A stretch of 8,088 nt of DNA from Jatrophihabitans sp. (lineage in GTDB: Bacteria > Actinomycetota > Actinomycetes > Mycobacteriales > Jatrophihabitantaceae). The stretch is taken from positions 1 to 8,088 of the forward strand of contig JAOPVG010000123.1 in assembly GCA_025966255.1 (NCBI GenBank). The letters are read 5' to 3'. The notes under the pieces are model-generated. The model worked only from the letters and a program-made list of their open reading frames with translations. It was not told the DNA's origin and searched no databases. Below are positions 1 to 5,492 of the stretch, piece after piece. The first letter of the stretch is position 1, and every line of letters begins with the position of its first letter. Position numbers and translations under genes: made by a program.

Positions 1-265
1 AGCTCGGGGTGTCCTGCAGTCCCGCTTCGGCGAGTGCGCGGTTCAGAACCTGGCCGGCCGGCCCCACGAACGGCTCACCCGCGACGTCCTCGACATCGCC
101 GGGCTGCTCACCGACGAGCATGAGTCCGCCGGGGCTGCCGCGGCCGAACACGGTCTGGGTGGCGTCTTCGTACAGGTCGCAGCCGCGACACGACGCCGCC
201 GCGTCGGCCAGTGCCGTCAGGTCCGTCGTGTCGGGCCGGTACTGCGCCGCCCCGGGATATTTCAT
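1..265 (-). CDS. udgX: UdgX-like uracil-DNA glycosylase, N-terminal part (runs off left edge)
   Basis: The first 88 codons of a uracil-DNA glycosylase superfamily protein (family 4/UdgX group), which recognises uracil in DNA for repair. Visible features are a CxxC pair (C26, C29 in SCRGCDLY), one half of the expected 4Fe-4S ligands, then DATQTVFG, then the motif-A block GEQPGDVED (52-60) and PFVGPAG (65-71). The GEQPGDxED form is typical of UdgX, which bonds covalently to the uracil site, rather than of ordinary family-4 enzymes. The decisive C-terminal motif with the reactive His is outside the window, so the UdgX subtype is an inference. ATG 265 is the only start in this frame near the conserved block, but it has no Shine-Dalgarno sequence. 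A strong ribosome site lies upstream at ATG 350 in another frame, suggesting that the true N-terminus is frameshifted (see 306-350). Confidence 0.85.
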   Translation of the reverse strand, partial: MKYPGAAQYRPDTTDLTALADAAASCRGCDLYEDATQTVFGRGSPGGLMLVGEQPGDVEDVAGEPFVGPAGQVLNRALAEAGLQDTPS

Positions 266-305
266 CGACGACCCGGCCGCGGTTGATACCTGCGCTGGCG
301 CTGGC

Positions 306-350
306 TCAAGGCTTCTTCGCTGCGGCCTCGACGTTCGCGCGCGTGGCCAT
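306..350 (-). other. 14-codon reading frame with strong ribosome site; probable displaced N-terminus of the UdgX-like gene
   Basis: ATG 350 opens MATRANVEAAAKKP and stops at 308-306 (TGA). It is preceded by an excellent Shine-Dalgarno sequence at 359-363. Removing one base of the AA pair at 308-309 (a TT on the coding strand) joins it to the downstream frame as ...KKP-EPAPAQVSTAAGSS-MKYPG, with actinobacterial codon use and a typical Ala/Pro-rich N-terminal extension. The likeliest reading is that this is the native start, disrupted by a one-base insertion that is either real or a sequencing/assembly error. The alternative is a genuine short upstream leader peptide that ends 41 bases before ATG 265. 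Confidence 0.55.
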
Positions 351-358
351 GATCGTGT

Positions 359-366
359 CTCCTCTC
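359..366 (-). promoter_or_regulatory. Strong ribosome binding site for ATG 350
   Basis: Read on the minus strand the sequence is GAGAGGAG, with AGGAG at 363-359 and an 8-base spacer to ATG 350. It is the best Shine-Dalgarno match in this part of the window and is the reason to prefer ATG 350 over ATG 265 as the original start of the glycosylase gene. Confidence 0.6.
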
Positions 367-424
367 GCCGAGCCGACTGCTGCCGACCTTCACTTCCCGT
401 CCTACCCGTCCCGCCCGGCGGCGT

Positions 425-437
425 GTCATCCGATGAC
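425..437. promoter_or_regulatory. 13-bp perfect inverted repeat, candidate operator
   Basis: GTCATC-C-GATGAC is perfectly symmetric around base 431. It lies in the roughly 235-base region between the divergent glycosylase and small hypothetical genes, where an operator would be expected. The dyad is short, so chance is possible. I do not recognise a regulator for it. I see nothing else convincing in 367-585. Confidence 0.25.
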
Positions 438-585
438 GGTGCTTCAGCTGGCGCACCCTCGGCGCGGCAGTTCCGACGATGATCAATTGCGCTGACAACC
501 AGCGTTAGATCCCCGTGCGTCGTGGGGACATGGGAGGTAAGTTCAGAACAGAGCTTTCGATCATCGACACTCGGCGAGGCTCTCG

Positions 586-852
586 GTGCGCGAGTCGGAT
601 ATCCGTTGTTCCGCCACTCTGGCCGTCCCCGAAGTCGGGGAAGTCCGCTGCCAGCTGGTCGTCGGCCACGAGGGTTCGCACGCCGTCATGTATTTCTCCG
701 GCCAGGCCCGGCTCGTCCGCTGCTGGGACCGCCGCCGGCGCGGCGTCACGACCGATCACACCGTCTTCGACACCCAGCGGCCCTGGATTCGGGGATATCC
801 GATCCCCGCGTGGGAAAGCAAGTCCACGTCGCCGCCGATTCGGACGGGCTGA
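586..852 (+). CDS. Small hypothetical protein with C-x5-GHEGxH motif
   Basis: An 88-residue protein from GTG 586. I do not recognise a named family. The core contains RCQLVVGHEGSH (21-32), that is Cys22 followed by G-H-E-G-x-H, then Arg-Cys-Trp (45-47). Cys-then-GHxGxH arrangements recur in small actinobacterial proteins of unknown function, and the Cys/His content (C8, C22, H28, H32, C46) could bind a metal; that is inference. There is no signal peptide or membrane segment. The start is chosen because the frame is closed by TAA at 538-540 and GTG is the first start codon after it; the ribosome site is weak (GGCGAGG). It ends 42 bases before the Rieske gene on the same strand, so the two may be cotranscribed. 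The opposite-strand frame here looks like its GC-rich mirror. Confidence 0.6.
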   Translation: MRESDIRCSATLAVPEVGEVRCQLVVGHEGSHAVMYFSGQARLVRCWDRRRRGVTTDHTVFDTQRPWIRGYPIPAWESKSTSPPIRTG

Positions 853-894
853 CGTCCGCACAGTTGGGCACGACCGAGGATCGGAGCTGACGGG

Positions 895-1785
895 GTGCGA
901 TCACTGCGCATGCTTGAACAGGTTGTCGAGCGAATCGAGACTGCCGAAGTTCTGGACCGGCCGGCCGAGGTCGTCGCCGGACTGTTGGGGCGCGTCCCGC
1001 GCCCGGGTCCCGTGGAGGACTTCGCCAGCGGCACTGCGATCGGCCATCCGCTGCATCCGGCTCTCGTGGCCGTGCCCATCGGCGCGTGGACCGCGGTGAG
1101 CTATCTGGATCTCACCGGGGCCGATGCCGACACGGCCCGTCGCCTGGTCGGCCTGGGCAACCTCGCCGCCCTGCCCGCCGCCTTGACCGGCGCCAATGAC
1201 TGGCTCAGCACGGTGGGCGCGGAACGCCGGATGGGATTCGTCCACGCCACGTTGAACTACACCGCTCTGACGCTCTACGGCGCCAGCTGGCTGGCCCGGC
1301 GGCGCGGACGCCGGGGGGCCGGAACCGCGCTGGCGCTCGCCGGCGCCGGTGTCCTCAGCGCCGGGGGCTACCTGGGCGGGCACCTGACGTACGCCGCCGG
1401 CGTCGGGGTGGACACGACGGTCTTCCAGCAGTTCCCGACCGATTGGGTCGACCTCGCCTCGGAGTCCGATGTGCCGGCCGACGGCGCGATCGCGCACGAA
1501 GTGAACGGAGTACCGATCCTGCTGGCCCGCGACAGCGGCCAGGTGGTCGCGCTCGCCGACCGCTGCACCCACCGGGGCGGCCCGCTGCACGAGGGCACAA
1601 TCGCCGACGGCTGCGTGACCTGCCCCTGGCACGAGAGCGTTTTCCAGTTGGCCGATGGAACGGTGGTGTCCGGACCGGCCTCGCGGCCACAGCCGGTGCT
1701 GGATGCACGAGTGGTGGACGGCCGGGTGCAGGTGCGGCGCGGGCCCGAGCCCCGCGCGCTGCGCACCAACCCGGTGGGCCACTAG
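895..1785 (+). CDS. DUF2231 membrane domain fused to Rieske [2Fe-2S] domain
   Basis: A 296-residue two-domain protein. Residues about 43-170 form a DUF2231-type membrane domain. It opens with the GHPLHP signature (50-55), has about four hydrophobic segments (near 55-73, 84-104, 117-134, 142-166) and carries further conserved-looking His (H117, H163). Residues about 183-282 form a Rieske ferredoxin domain: CTH (C224, H226) and CPWH (C243, H246) supply the four [2Fe-2S] ligands. This implies electron transfer at the membrane, but the substrate is unknown. It is not an oxygenase alpha subunit because no mononuclear-iron catalytic domain follows. GTG 895 is preferred over ATG 910 because GGAG at 883-886 sits 8 bases before it. 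The preceding small gene may share its transcript. The two-domain call is firm; the physiological role is not. Confidence 0.9.
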   Translation: MRSLRMLEQVVERIETAEVLDRPAEVVAGLLGRVPRPGPVEDFASGTAIGHPLHPALVAVPIGAWTAVSYLDLTGADADTARRLVGLGNLAALPAALTGANDWLSTVGAERRMGFVHATLNYTALTLYGASWLARRRGRRGAGTALALAGAGVLSAGGYLGGHLTYAAGVGVDTTVFQQFPTDWVDLASESDVPADGAIAHEVNGVPILLARDSGQVVALADRCTHRGGPLHEGTIADGCVTCPWHESVFQLADGTVVSGPASRPQPVLDARVVDGRVQVRRGPEPRALRTNPVGH

Positions 1786-1857
1786 CGACGACCATGCACC
1801 CGGCGGCCGAACTGAGCACCGCGGACGATCCGAATTGAGTCCGCTCGACGCCCAGCA

Positions 1858-1886
1858 GTGACAGGCCGGGCGGGTACTGCAATCAT
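1858..1886 (+). promoter_or_regulatory. Candidate leaderless sigma70-type promoter of the phosphatase gene
   Basis: GTGACA (1858-1863, five of six bases of TTGACA), a 17-base spacer, then AATCAT (1881-1886, four of six of TATAAT). The -10 box ends 6 bases before GTG 1893, so transcription would start at about the start codon. There is no Shine-Dalgarno sequence there, which agrees with a leaderless message. Confidence 0.45.
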
Positions 1887-1892
1887 GGCCCC

Positions 1893-3719
1893 GTGGCCGA
1901 GCAGGAAACGCCGGCTTCGCCGGCCGGAGCGGGGTTTTCTGCGCCCGCCGGAGCCGACGCGCTGCTGCTGCAACAACTCGCCCACGTCACGACCGAGCTC
2001 GGGGCCGCCGAAACCATGGAGGCGGTCATCGAAGCCTCGGTGAACCACATGGCCGGCGCGATCCGAGCCGCCGTCACGACGCTCATGCTGCGAGACGGCG
2101 ACCAGCTGGTGTTGGTCGCCGGGCACAACCTGCAGCCCGGCACCGAGGACCGCTGGAGCTCGTTCCCGGTCGCGGCTAACAACCCGGCGAGCGAGGCGGC
2201 CCGCACCGGCCGCCCGGTGTACATGGCCGACGTAGCGAGGATCGAAGAGCGGTACCCCTCGCTGCGCGGTCAGGTTCCGGCCGGCCGCTCGGTAGTCGAC
2301 CTCCCGCTGGGAGCCGGCGGGCGGCCCGTCGGCGTGCTGGGGCTGACCTTCGACGGAGGGTGGTTGCCCGGGCCGCAGGAGTTGGACTTCCTGACGACGT
2401 TCGCCGAGGCCACCGGTCAGGCGATCCGCCGGGTGCGGGCGATGGACGAGGCGCGGGAGAAGACCCGGCAGCTCACCTTTCTCGCCGACGCGTCGCTGGC
2501 GCTGTCGAGTAGCCTCGACTACCGATCCACGCTGACCAACGTGGCCCAACTTGCCGTGCCAACGCTCGCCGACTGGTGCTCGGTGAGCGTCGTCCAGGAG
2601 AACGGCCCCGCCACGCTCGCCGTAGCCCACATGGACCCGGCCAAGGTCGCCTGGGCGTGGGAGCTCGAGGAGCGCTACCCGCCGGACCCGGACGCGCTCA
2701 CCGGCCCATCGAACGTCATCCGCACCGGGCGCAGCGAGCTCTACTCCGAGATCTCCGACGAGATGCTCGTCGCCGGTGCGCACGACGAGGAGCACCTGCG
2801 GCTCTCGCGCGAGCTGAATCTGCGCAGCGCGCTGGTCGTGCCGCTCAGCGCGCGGGGCCGCACGCTCGGCGCGATCACGCTCGTCCGGGCCGAGTCGATG
2901 GTGCGCTACACGGAGGCCGATCTCGCTGTGGCCGAGGACCTGGGACGGCGCGCCGGAGTGGCCATCGACAACGCGATCCTGCACGGCCAGGCCCAGGACG
3001 TAGCGCTGCAGTTGCAGCGCGCGGTGCTGCCGGAGCGCCTCGAGATCCCGGGGTGGGACATCGCCTCGCACTACGCCCCCGGCGGCAGCGCCGAAGTGGG
3101 CGGCGACTTCTACGACGCTGTCGACCTCTCCGACGGCCGGTTGGCGCTGTTCATCGGCGATGTCATGGGCCACGGGCTGGCCGCCGCCGCAGCGATGGCG
3201 CACATGCGCGCCGCGGTCCGGGCCTTCCTCAGCAGTGAACCCGACCCGTCCGACGTCATCGCCCAACTGGACACCATGTTCACTCGGCTGGGCCTCAAGC
3301 AGTTGGTCACTCTGGTCTACGCCGTCCTCGACCCGGCGGCCGGACAGCTGACGATCGCCAACGCCGGGCACCTCCGTCCCATCGTGGTGGCCGCGACGGG
3401 GCAGGCCGAGTTCGCCCGGCTGCCGACCCGACGCCCGCTCGGTGCCGGTGGCGACGACCGGACGGCCACCGTGTTGCGCGTCGCGCCCGACGAGACGCTG
3501 CTCTTCTACACCGACGGTCTGGTCGAGCGGCGGGGCGAGGGCATCCAAGAAGGCTTGGCCCGGTTGCTGTTGGGCGCGGGGGTGTTGGCCGAGCGCGATC
3601 TCCAGCTTGCCCTGACCCAACTGGTGGGAGCGGCGGGCGATTGCGACGGCGACGACGACGTCACTGCCCTCGCGATCCGGGCCGCGCCCGCCGACGGCTT
3701 CGGCCGATTCGCGACCTAG
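1893..3719 (+). CDS. GAF-GAF-PP2C (SpoIIE/RsbU-type) serine phosphatase
   Basis: A 608-residue soluble sensor phosphatase. Two GAF-type domains (about 20-183 and 195-360) would bind a ligand or partner. A PP2C/SpoIIE domain (about 375-600) would dephosphorylate a STAS anti-sigma-factor antagonist and so favour sigma-factor release. Catalytic motifs are complete: GGDFYD (403-408) and GDVMGHG (422-428) with metal-binding Asp405 and Asp423, NAGH (490-493), FYTDGL (538-543) with Asp541, and DDDVT (587-591). It contains no HATPase, STAS or response-receiver domain, unlike larger fused actinobacterial versions. Its likely substrate is the STAS protein at 5094-5429. GTG 1893 is the first start in the frame and follows a leaderless-type promoter. 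It converges with the small membrane-protein gene and overlaps it at the stop codons. Family call is firm; target is inferred from context. Confidence 0.95.
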   Translation: MAEQETPASPAGAGFSAPAGADALLLQQLAHVTTELGAAETMEAVIEASVNHMAGAIRAAVTTLMLRDGDQLVLVAGHNLQPGTEDRWSSFPVAANNPASEAARTGRPVYMADVARIEERYPSLRGQVPAGRSVVDLPLGAGGRPVGVLGLTFDGGWLPGPQELDFLTTFAEATGQAIRRVRAMDEAREKTRQLTFLADASLALSSSLDYRSTLTNVAQLAVPTLADWCSVSVVQENGPATLAVAHMDPAKVAWAWELEERYPPDPDALTGPSNVIRTGRSELYSEISDEMLVAGAHDEEHLRLSRELNLRSALVVPLSARGRTLGAITLVRAESMVRYTEADLAVAEDLGRRAGVAIDNAILHGQAQDVALQLQRAVLPERLEIPGWDIASHYAPGGSAEVGGDFYDAVDLSDGRLALFIGDVMGHGLAAAAAMAHMRAAVRAFLSSEPDPSDVIAQLDTMFTRLGLKQLVTLVYAVLDPAAGQLTIANAGHLRPIVVAATGQAEFARLPTRRPLGAGGDDRTATVLRVAPDETLLFYTDGLVERRGEGIQEGLARLLLGAGVLAERDLQLALTQLVGAAGDCDGDDDVTALAIRAAPADGFGRFAT

Positions 3720-4087
3720 GGACCCGGTGCAGTTGTCGTCGACGTGATGGGCGTGGTCGGCGTGGAGGAAGCGGTCCCGGTCGGCGACGTCGACGGAGTC
3801 GATGGGCTGGACGACGCACTCGTCGACGTGGATCGACTGGTCCGAGTGCTGGGTGATGTGGACGGTGCGGTCACCGAATCCGTCGGCGTCGGTGATACGG
3901 CGTCGGTCGCCGGAGTGGACGGGCTGGCCGGCGCGCTCGTACTCGGAGCCGGCTGCTTTTTCGGCACGAGATGATTGGCCTCGACCGGCCGCACGAGGAA
4001 ATAGACGATCAGCGTCACCACGAAGATCGCGGACAGCACGACAGTCGAGGTTCGCGCCCGGACGTGGGCGCGCCACCAGGTGGGCAT
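3716..4087 (-). CDS. Small single-pass membrane protein with Ser/Thr/Pro-rich tail, coupled to mscS
   Basis: A 123-residue protein of no recognised family. A short basic N-terminus (R6, R10, R12) precedes one hydrophobic helix (about 15-32). After RPVEANHLVPKK the rest (about 46-123) is almost entirely Ser, Thr, Pro and Ala. By the positive-inside rule the tail should be outside the membrane, where it could span the wall or carry O-linked sugars (inference). ATG 4087 shares its A with the mscS stop (TGATG), so translation is very likely coupled and the product may act with the channel. GTG 4090 just upstream is a less likely start. Its TAG stop overlaps the phosphatase TAG stop in the tetramer CTAG (3716-3719). 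Low-complexity sequence makes homology assignment unreliable, but the helix and coupling support a real gene. Confidence 0.75.
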   Translation of the reverse strand: MPTWWRAHVRARTSTVVLSAIFVVTLIVYFLVRPVEANHLVPKKQPAPSTSAPASPSTPATDAVSPTPTDSVTAPSTSPSTRTSRSTSTSASSSPSTPSTSPTGTASSTPTTPITSTTTAPGP

Positions 4088-4968
4088 CACTCGCTGCTCG
4101 TCGCTGTGTTGGTGCCGATGGCCGGAGCGACAGTGATGCCTTCGCGCGCCAGCCGCATCGTGATCCGGGCGCGCAGGGCGCGGCCCACGTCGAACTGCTT
4201 GCCGGGCAAGCAGCGCGCCACCACCCGCACATTGAACTGGTCGACCTCGATGCTCTCGACACCCATGACCGTGGGTGCGTCGAGCATCAGCGGGCGGAGG
4301 GATTCATCAGCGAATGCCTCCTCGCACACCGCCCGCAGAATCTCGGTGACGCGATTGACGTCGGCGGTCACGGGAACCGGCACGTCGATCACGGCCCGGG
4401 CCCAATCGCGGGACAGGTTCGTCACCTGCACGATCTGGCCGTTCGGGGTGGTGATCACCTCGCCGTTCAGCGAGCGGATCCGGGTGATCCGCAGCGTCAC
4501 CTCCTCTACGGTGCCGGTCGTCGGGGTCGCGCCTGCGACGGAGAGCCGGATGACGTCGCCGAAGCCATACTGGCGCTCGGTGACGATGAAGAACCCGGAC
4601 AGGATGTCCTGCACGATGCGCTGCGCCCCGAAGCCCAGCGCCACGCCCGCCACCGTCGCCGGGGCCACGAATCCGGTCACCGGGAAGCCGAGCAGTCGCA
4701 CCACGAGCACGGCCGTCAGGCAGTAGATGAGCACCAGGATGGCCCAGGTGACCACCTGGGTGACCGCATGCCGGTGCTTCACTGCCTCCGACCGCACGAG
4801 CGCGTCGGTCTGGTCGGCGCGGCGGTCGATCGACCCGGTGATCCGGTTACTCACCCAGGTCGCGAACCGGGTGATCAGGATCGCGCCGACCACCAGCAGG
4901 ATCACGACGAGCAGGTTTGTCCGGGCCCACAGGCTGACGTCGTTCAGCGGGGTGACAGCGAGGTTCAT
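4087..4968 (-). CDS. mscS: MscS-family mechanosensitive ion channel
   Basis: A 293-residue small-conductance mechanosensitive channel, close in length to E. coli MscS (286). It gates under membrane tension to release solutes on hypo-osmotic shock. It has three transmembrane segments (about 19-39, 71-94, 98-130). The third, pore-lining one carries the Gly/Ala-rich APATVAGVALGFGAQ run (102-116) and the following SGFFIV. The cytoplasmic beta domain follows (GFGDVIRL, about 135-190; TPNG at 174-177 is typical), then the alpha/beta C-terminal domain (about 195-285). The ALGFGAQ...DILSGFFI form resembles YkuT-like homologues rather than E. coli MscS. ATG 4968 is chosen over GTG 4974 because AGGGG at 4980-4976 is 7 bases from the ATG but only 1 from the GTG. 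It lies downstream of the STAS gene and is coupled to the next gene by TGATG. Confidence 0.93.
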   Translation of the reverse strand: MNLAVTPLNDVSLWARTNLLVVILLVVGAILITRFATWVSNRITGSIDRRADQTDALVRSEAVKHRHAVTQVVTWAILVLIYCLTAVLVVRLLGFPVTGFVAPATVAGVALGFGAQRIVQDILSGFFIVTERQYGFGDVIRLSVAGATPTTGTVEEVTLRITRIRSLNGEVITTPNGQIVQVTNLSRDWARAVIDVPVPVTADVNRVTEILRAVCEEAFADESLRPLMLDAPTVMGVESIEVDQFNVRVVARCLPGKQFDVGRALRARITMRLAREGITVAPAIGTNTATSSE

Positions 4969-4975
4969 GGTCACG

Positions 4976-4980
4976 CCCCT
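4976..4980 (-). promoter_or_regulatory. Ribosome binding site deciding the mscS start
   Basis: AGGGG on the minus strand, 7 bases upstream of ATG 4968 and only 1 base upstream of GTG 4974. It therefore favours the ATG, giving a product two residues shorter than the longest frame. Confidence 0.55.
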
Positions 4981-5001
4981 GAACTCGTCGGGTCGGTGCG
5001 G

Positions 5002-5083
5002 CGCATACCTCGATCCTGCAGCATCGAGGATCAGCCGGACCGGACGGTCTCAGTCGCCTCAATCCAGGGGATCCGGGTATGCG
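5002..5083. repeat. Distant 8-bp inverted repeat enclosing the STAS-mscS intergenic dyad
   Basis: CGCATACC (5002-5009) is exactly complementary in reverse to GGTATGCG (5076-5083), 66 bases apart. The pair brackets most of the 125-base STAS-mscS spacer. In RNA it could form a long-range stem; in DNA it could be a pair of half-sites. An 8-base match over this distance can arise by chance, so confidence is low. The left arm overlaps the first two bases of the palindrome at 5008-5029. Confidence 0.25.
5008..5029. promoter_or_regulatory. 22-bp near-perfect palindrome in the mscS leader
   Basis: CCTCGATcCTG/CAGcATCGAGG has 10 of 11 symmetric pairs matching. It starts about 40 bases upstream of the mscS start codon, in the spacer between the STAS gene and mscS. 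There is no T-run after it on the minus strand, so it is a poor intrinsic terminator. An operator, or an RNA hairpin that tunes mscS relative to the STAS gene, fits better. The binding factor is unknown. Confidence 0.4.
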
Positions 5084-5093
5084 TTTGATCAGG

Positions 5094-5429
5094 TCAGTCA
5101 GCAGCGGAGAGCGAATCCGGTTCGGCCAGCCCGAACACCGGAGCGAGGCCGCAGACCTCGATCACCTGGTACACCCGCGGGGACACGTCGACGACCGTCA
5201 CGGCGCGGGACAGTTCGTTGCCCACGGTGCGAATCGCCACGAGGGCGCCGATACCGCTGGAATCCATGAAGGTGACGGCGGCGAGGTCGATCAGCAGCTC
5301 ACGGATATCGGGCGCGGATACCGCCGCGATCCCGGCATCGCGGAACTCGGCCGCGGTGCTCATGTCGACCTCACCCGACACGACCAAGCGGGTGGCGCCT
5401 TGTGGTCCCGTTTCCTGAGACTGTTCCAC
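5094..5429 (-). CDS. STAS-domain anti-sigma-factor antagonist (SpoIIAA/RsbV type)
   Basis: A 111-residue single STAS domain, the usual length for the family. The strand LVVSGEVDMSTA (15-26) and the phosphorylation loop FMDSSGIGAL (54-63) are clear. The acceptor should be Ser57 or Ser58; in B. subtilis SpoIIAA it is Ser58 in the same DSSG context. When unphosphorylated it would bind the anti-sigma kinase; when phosphorylated it releases it. GTG 5429 is chosen because TATCTT lies 6 bases upstream (leaderless arrangement) and the N-terminus then matches family length; GTG 5474 in the same frame would add 15 residues but has no ribosome site. The gene is divergent from the kinase gene, with 63 bases between the starts, and runs toward mscS on the same strand. 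Confidence 0.92.
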   Translation of the reverse strand: MEQSQETGPQGATRLVVSGEVDMSTAAEFRDAGIAAVSAPDIRELLIDLAAVTFMDSSGIGALVAIRTVGNELSRAVTVVDVSPRVYQVIEVCGLAPVFGLAEPDSLSAAD

Positions 5430-5435
5430 ACGTCG

Positions 5436-5464
5436 AAGATACCGAACCCAGCTTGCTTCGGCAC
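5436..5464 (-). promoter_or_regulatory. Candidate leaderless promoter of the STAS gene
   Basis: On the minus strand: GTGCCG (5464-5459, weak -35), a 17-base spacer, then TATCTT (5441-5436), which fits the actinobacterial TAnnnT -10. Six bases then separate it from GTG 5429, placing the transcript start at or next to the start codon. No Shine-Dalgarno sequence is present, which is consistent. Confidence 0.45.
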
Positions 5465-5480
5465 TCTCTGTCACGGGTAC
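5455..5480 (+). promoter_or_regulatory. Possible SigB-type promoter of the kinase gene
   Basis: GCTT (5455-5458), a 16-base spacer and GGGTAC (5475-5480) fit the GNNT-N14-16-GGGTAY pattern I recall for Streptomyces SigB-group promoters. It points at the kinase gene and would start transcription only a few bases before ATG 5493. Autoregulation of an anti-sigma gene by its own sigma factor is common in this system. The motif is degenerate and the -35 half is weak. Confidence 0.3.
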
Positions 5481-5492
5481 ACCGAGGGCGTG

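Noticed and set aside
512..528. CCCC...GGGG hairpin near 512-528
   Set aside because: Only four G-C pairs with a 9-base loop; expected by chance in DNA of this composition.
531..540. Strong SD-like sequence GGGAGGTAA
   Set aside because: No ATG, GTG or TTG follows at a usable distance in the frame of the small protein, and that frame has a TAA at 538-540; probably fortuitous, unless the small gene's 5' end is also damaged.
505..861. A 118-codon minus-strand frame opposite the small GHEGxH gene
   Set aside because: Arg/Pro/Asp-rich composition typical of a GC shadow, with no recognisable motif; the plus frame is more protein-like.
901..1782. A 293-codon minus-strand frame opposite the Rieske gene
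   Set aside because: Mirror frame; the plus strand carries intact Rieske ligands and the GHPLHP signature.
1872..1877. GGGTAC upstream of the phosphatase gene as a SigB-type -10
   Set aside because: No GNNT or GTTT element lies 14-16 bases upstream; the overlapping GTGACA-N17-AATCAT pair explains the start better.
3744..3974. Plus-strand Val/Asp/Gly-rich frame opposite the membrane-protein tail
   Set aside because: It is simply the complement of the Ser/Thr/Pro codon run in the minus-strand gene.
1782..4262. An 826-codon open frame on the minus strand opposite the phosphatase gene
   Set aside because: It is the mirror frame of a real GC-rich gene: the product is Arg/Gly/His/Asp-rich low-quality sequence with no domain, and the plus-strand phosphatase has all catalytic motifs.
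3802..5088. A 428-codon open frame on the plus strand across mscS
   Set aside because: Antisense to a complete MscS channel; the translation is His/Asp/Arg-rich with no family features.
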